Source: JAZDMK01 sp043800975
GTDB lineage: Bacteria; Bacteroidota; Bacteroidia; Bacteroidales; JAHJDW01
Assembly: GCA_043800975.1 (NCBI GenBank)
Contig: JAZDMK010000238.1
Coordinates: 1-6,289 of the forward strand
DNA length: 6,289 bases
Direction: 5' to 3'
A program made the position numbers and the translations under genes. How positions within the stretch are numbered: the stretch's first letter is position 1; every line of letters starts with the position of its first letter. Shown one piece after another: positions 6,263 through 6,289 of this stretch. The notes beneath the pieces were generated by a model. That model ran no database searches. It had not been told where the DNA came from and was given only the letters and a program-made list of their open reading frames with translations.

Positions 6263-6289
6263 TCAGGCATTATTAAATCTTCTCTTTTT

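Overview
The window reads as chromosomal DNA of a member of the Bacteroidota. The evidence is the gene content and order (sugar-nucleotidyltransferase, TPR lipoprotein, DUF4292 lipoprotein, EnvC-like protein, TatA, MltD-like transglycosylase with LysM domains), the AT-rich sequence, the absence of Shine-Dalgarno sequences, and sites resembling the Bacteroidota -7 promoter element. The class or genus cannot be decided from this sequence. I see no mobile element, CRISPR array, RNA gene or sign of recent gene transfer. This looks like conserved housekeeping DNA for the cell envelope.

Layout, all genes on the + strand. Positions 1-288 hold the 3' end of a sugar-1-phosphate nucleotidyltransferase, cut by the window edge. 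It overlaps by 4 bp (ATGA) a large TPR lipoprotein (285-2021). After 3 bp comes a DUF4292 lipoprotein (2025-2855), which overlaps by another ATGA an EnvC-like coiled-coil protein with a degenerate LytM/M23 domain (2852-4114). These four genes are so tightly packed that one translationally coupled operon is very likely, with its promoter upstream of the window. After 57 bp comes tatA (4172-4366), which may have its own promoter. A 264-bp AT-rich intergenic region follows, holding a weak promoter candidate for the last gene, a secreted MltD-like lytic transglycosylase with two C-terminal LysM domains (4631-6262). The final 27 bases (6263-6289) hold nothing I can identify.

How the genes fit together: all six act on envelope building. 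The first makes an activated sugar for surface polysaccharide. The DUF4292 protein looks like a LolB-type outer-membrane lipoprotein acceptor; I align its Leu94 with the functional Leu68 of E. coli LolB. Its TPR lipoprotein neighbour recalls Pseudomonas LbcA, which is also encoded beside lolB and handles peptidoglycan hydrolases. The EnvC-like protein has lost most zinc and catalytic residues and so should activate an amidase rather than cut peptidoglycan. TatA forms the twin-arginine export pore, and the MltD-like enzyme cuts glycan strands.

The most useful observations are the LolB-like assignment, the loss of catalytic residues in the LytM domain, and the parallel with the LbcA/lolB locus. 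I did not find a wholly new system.
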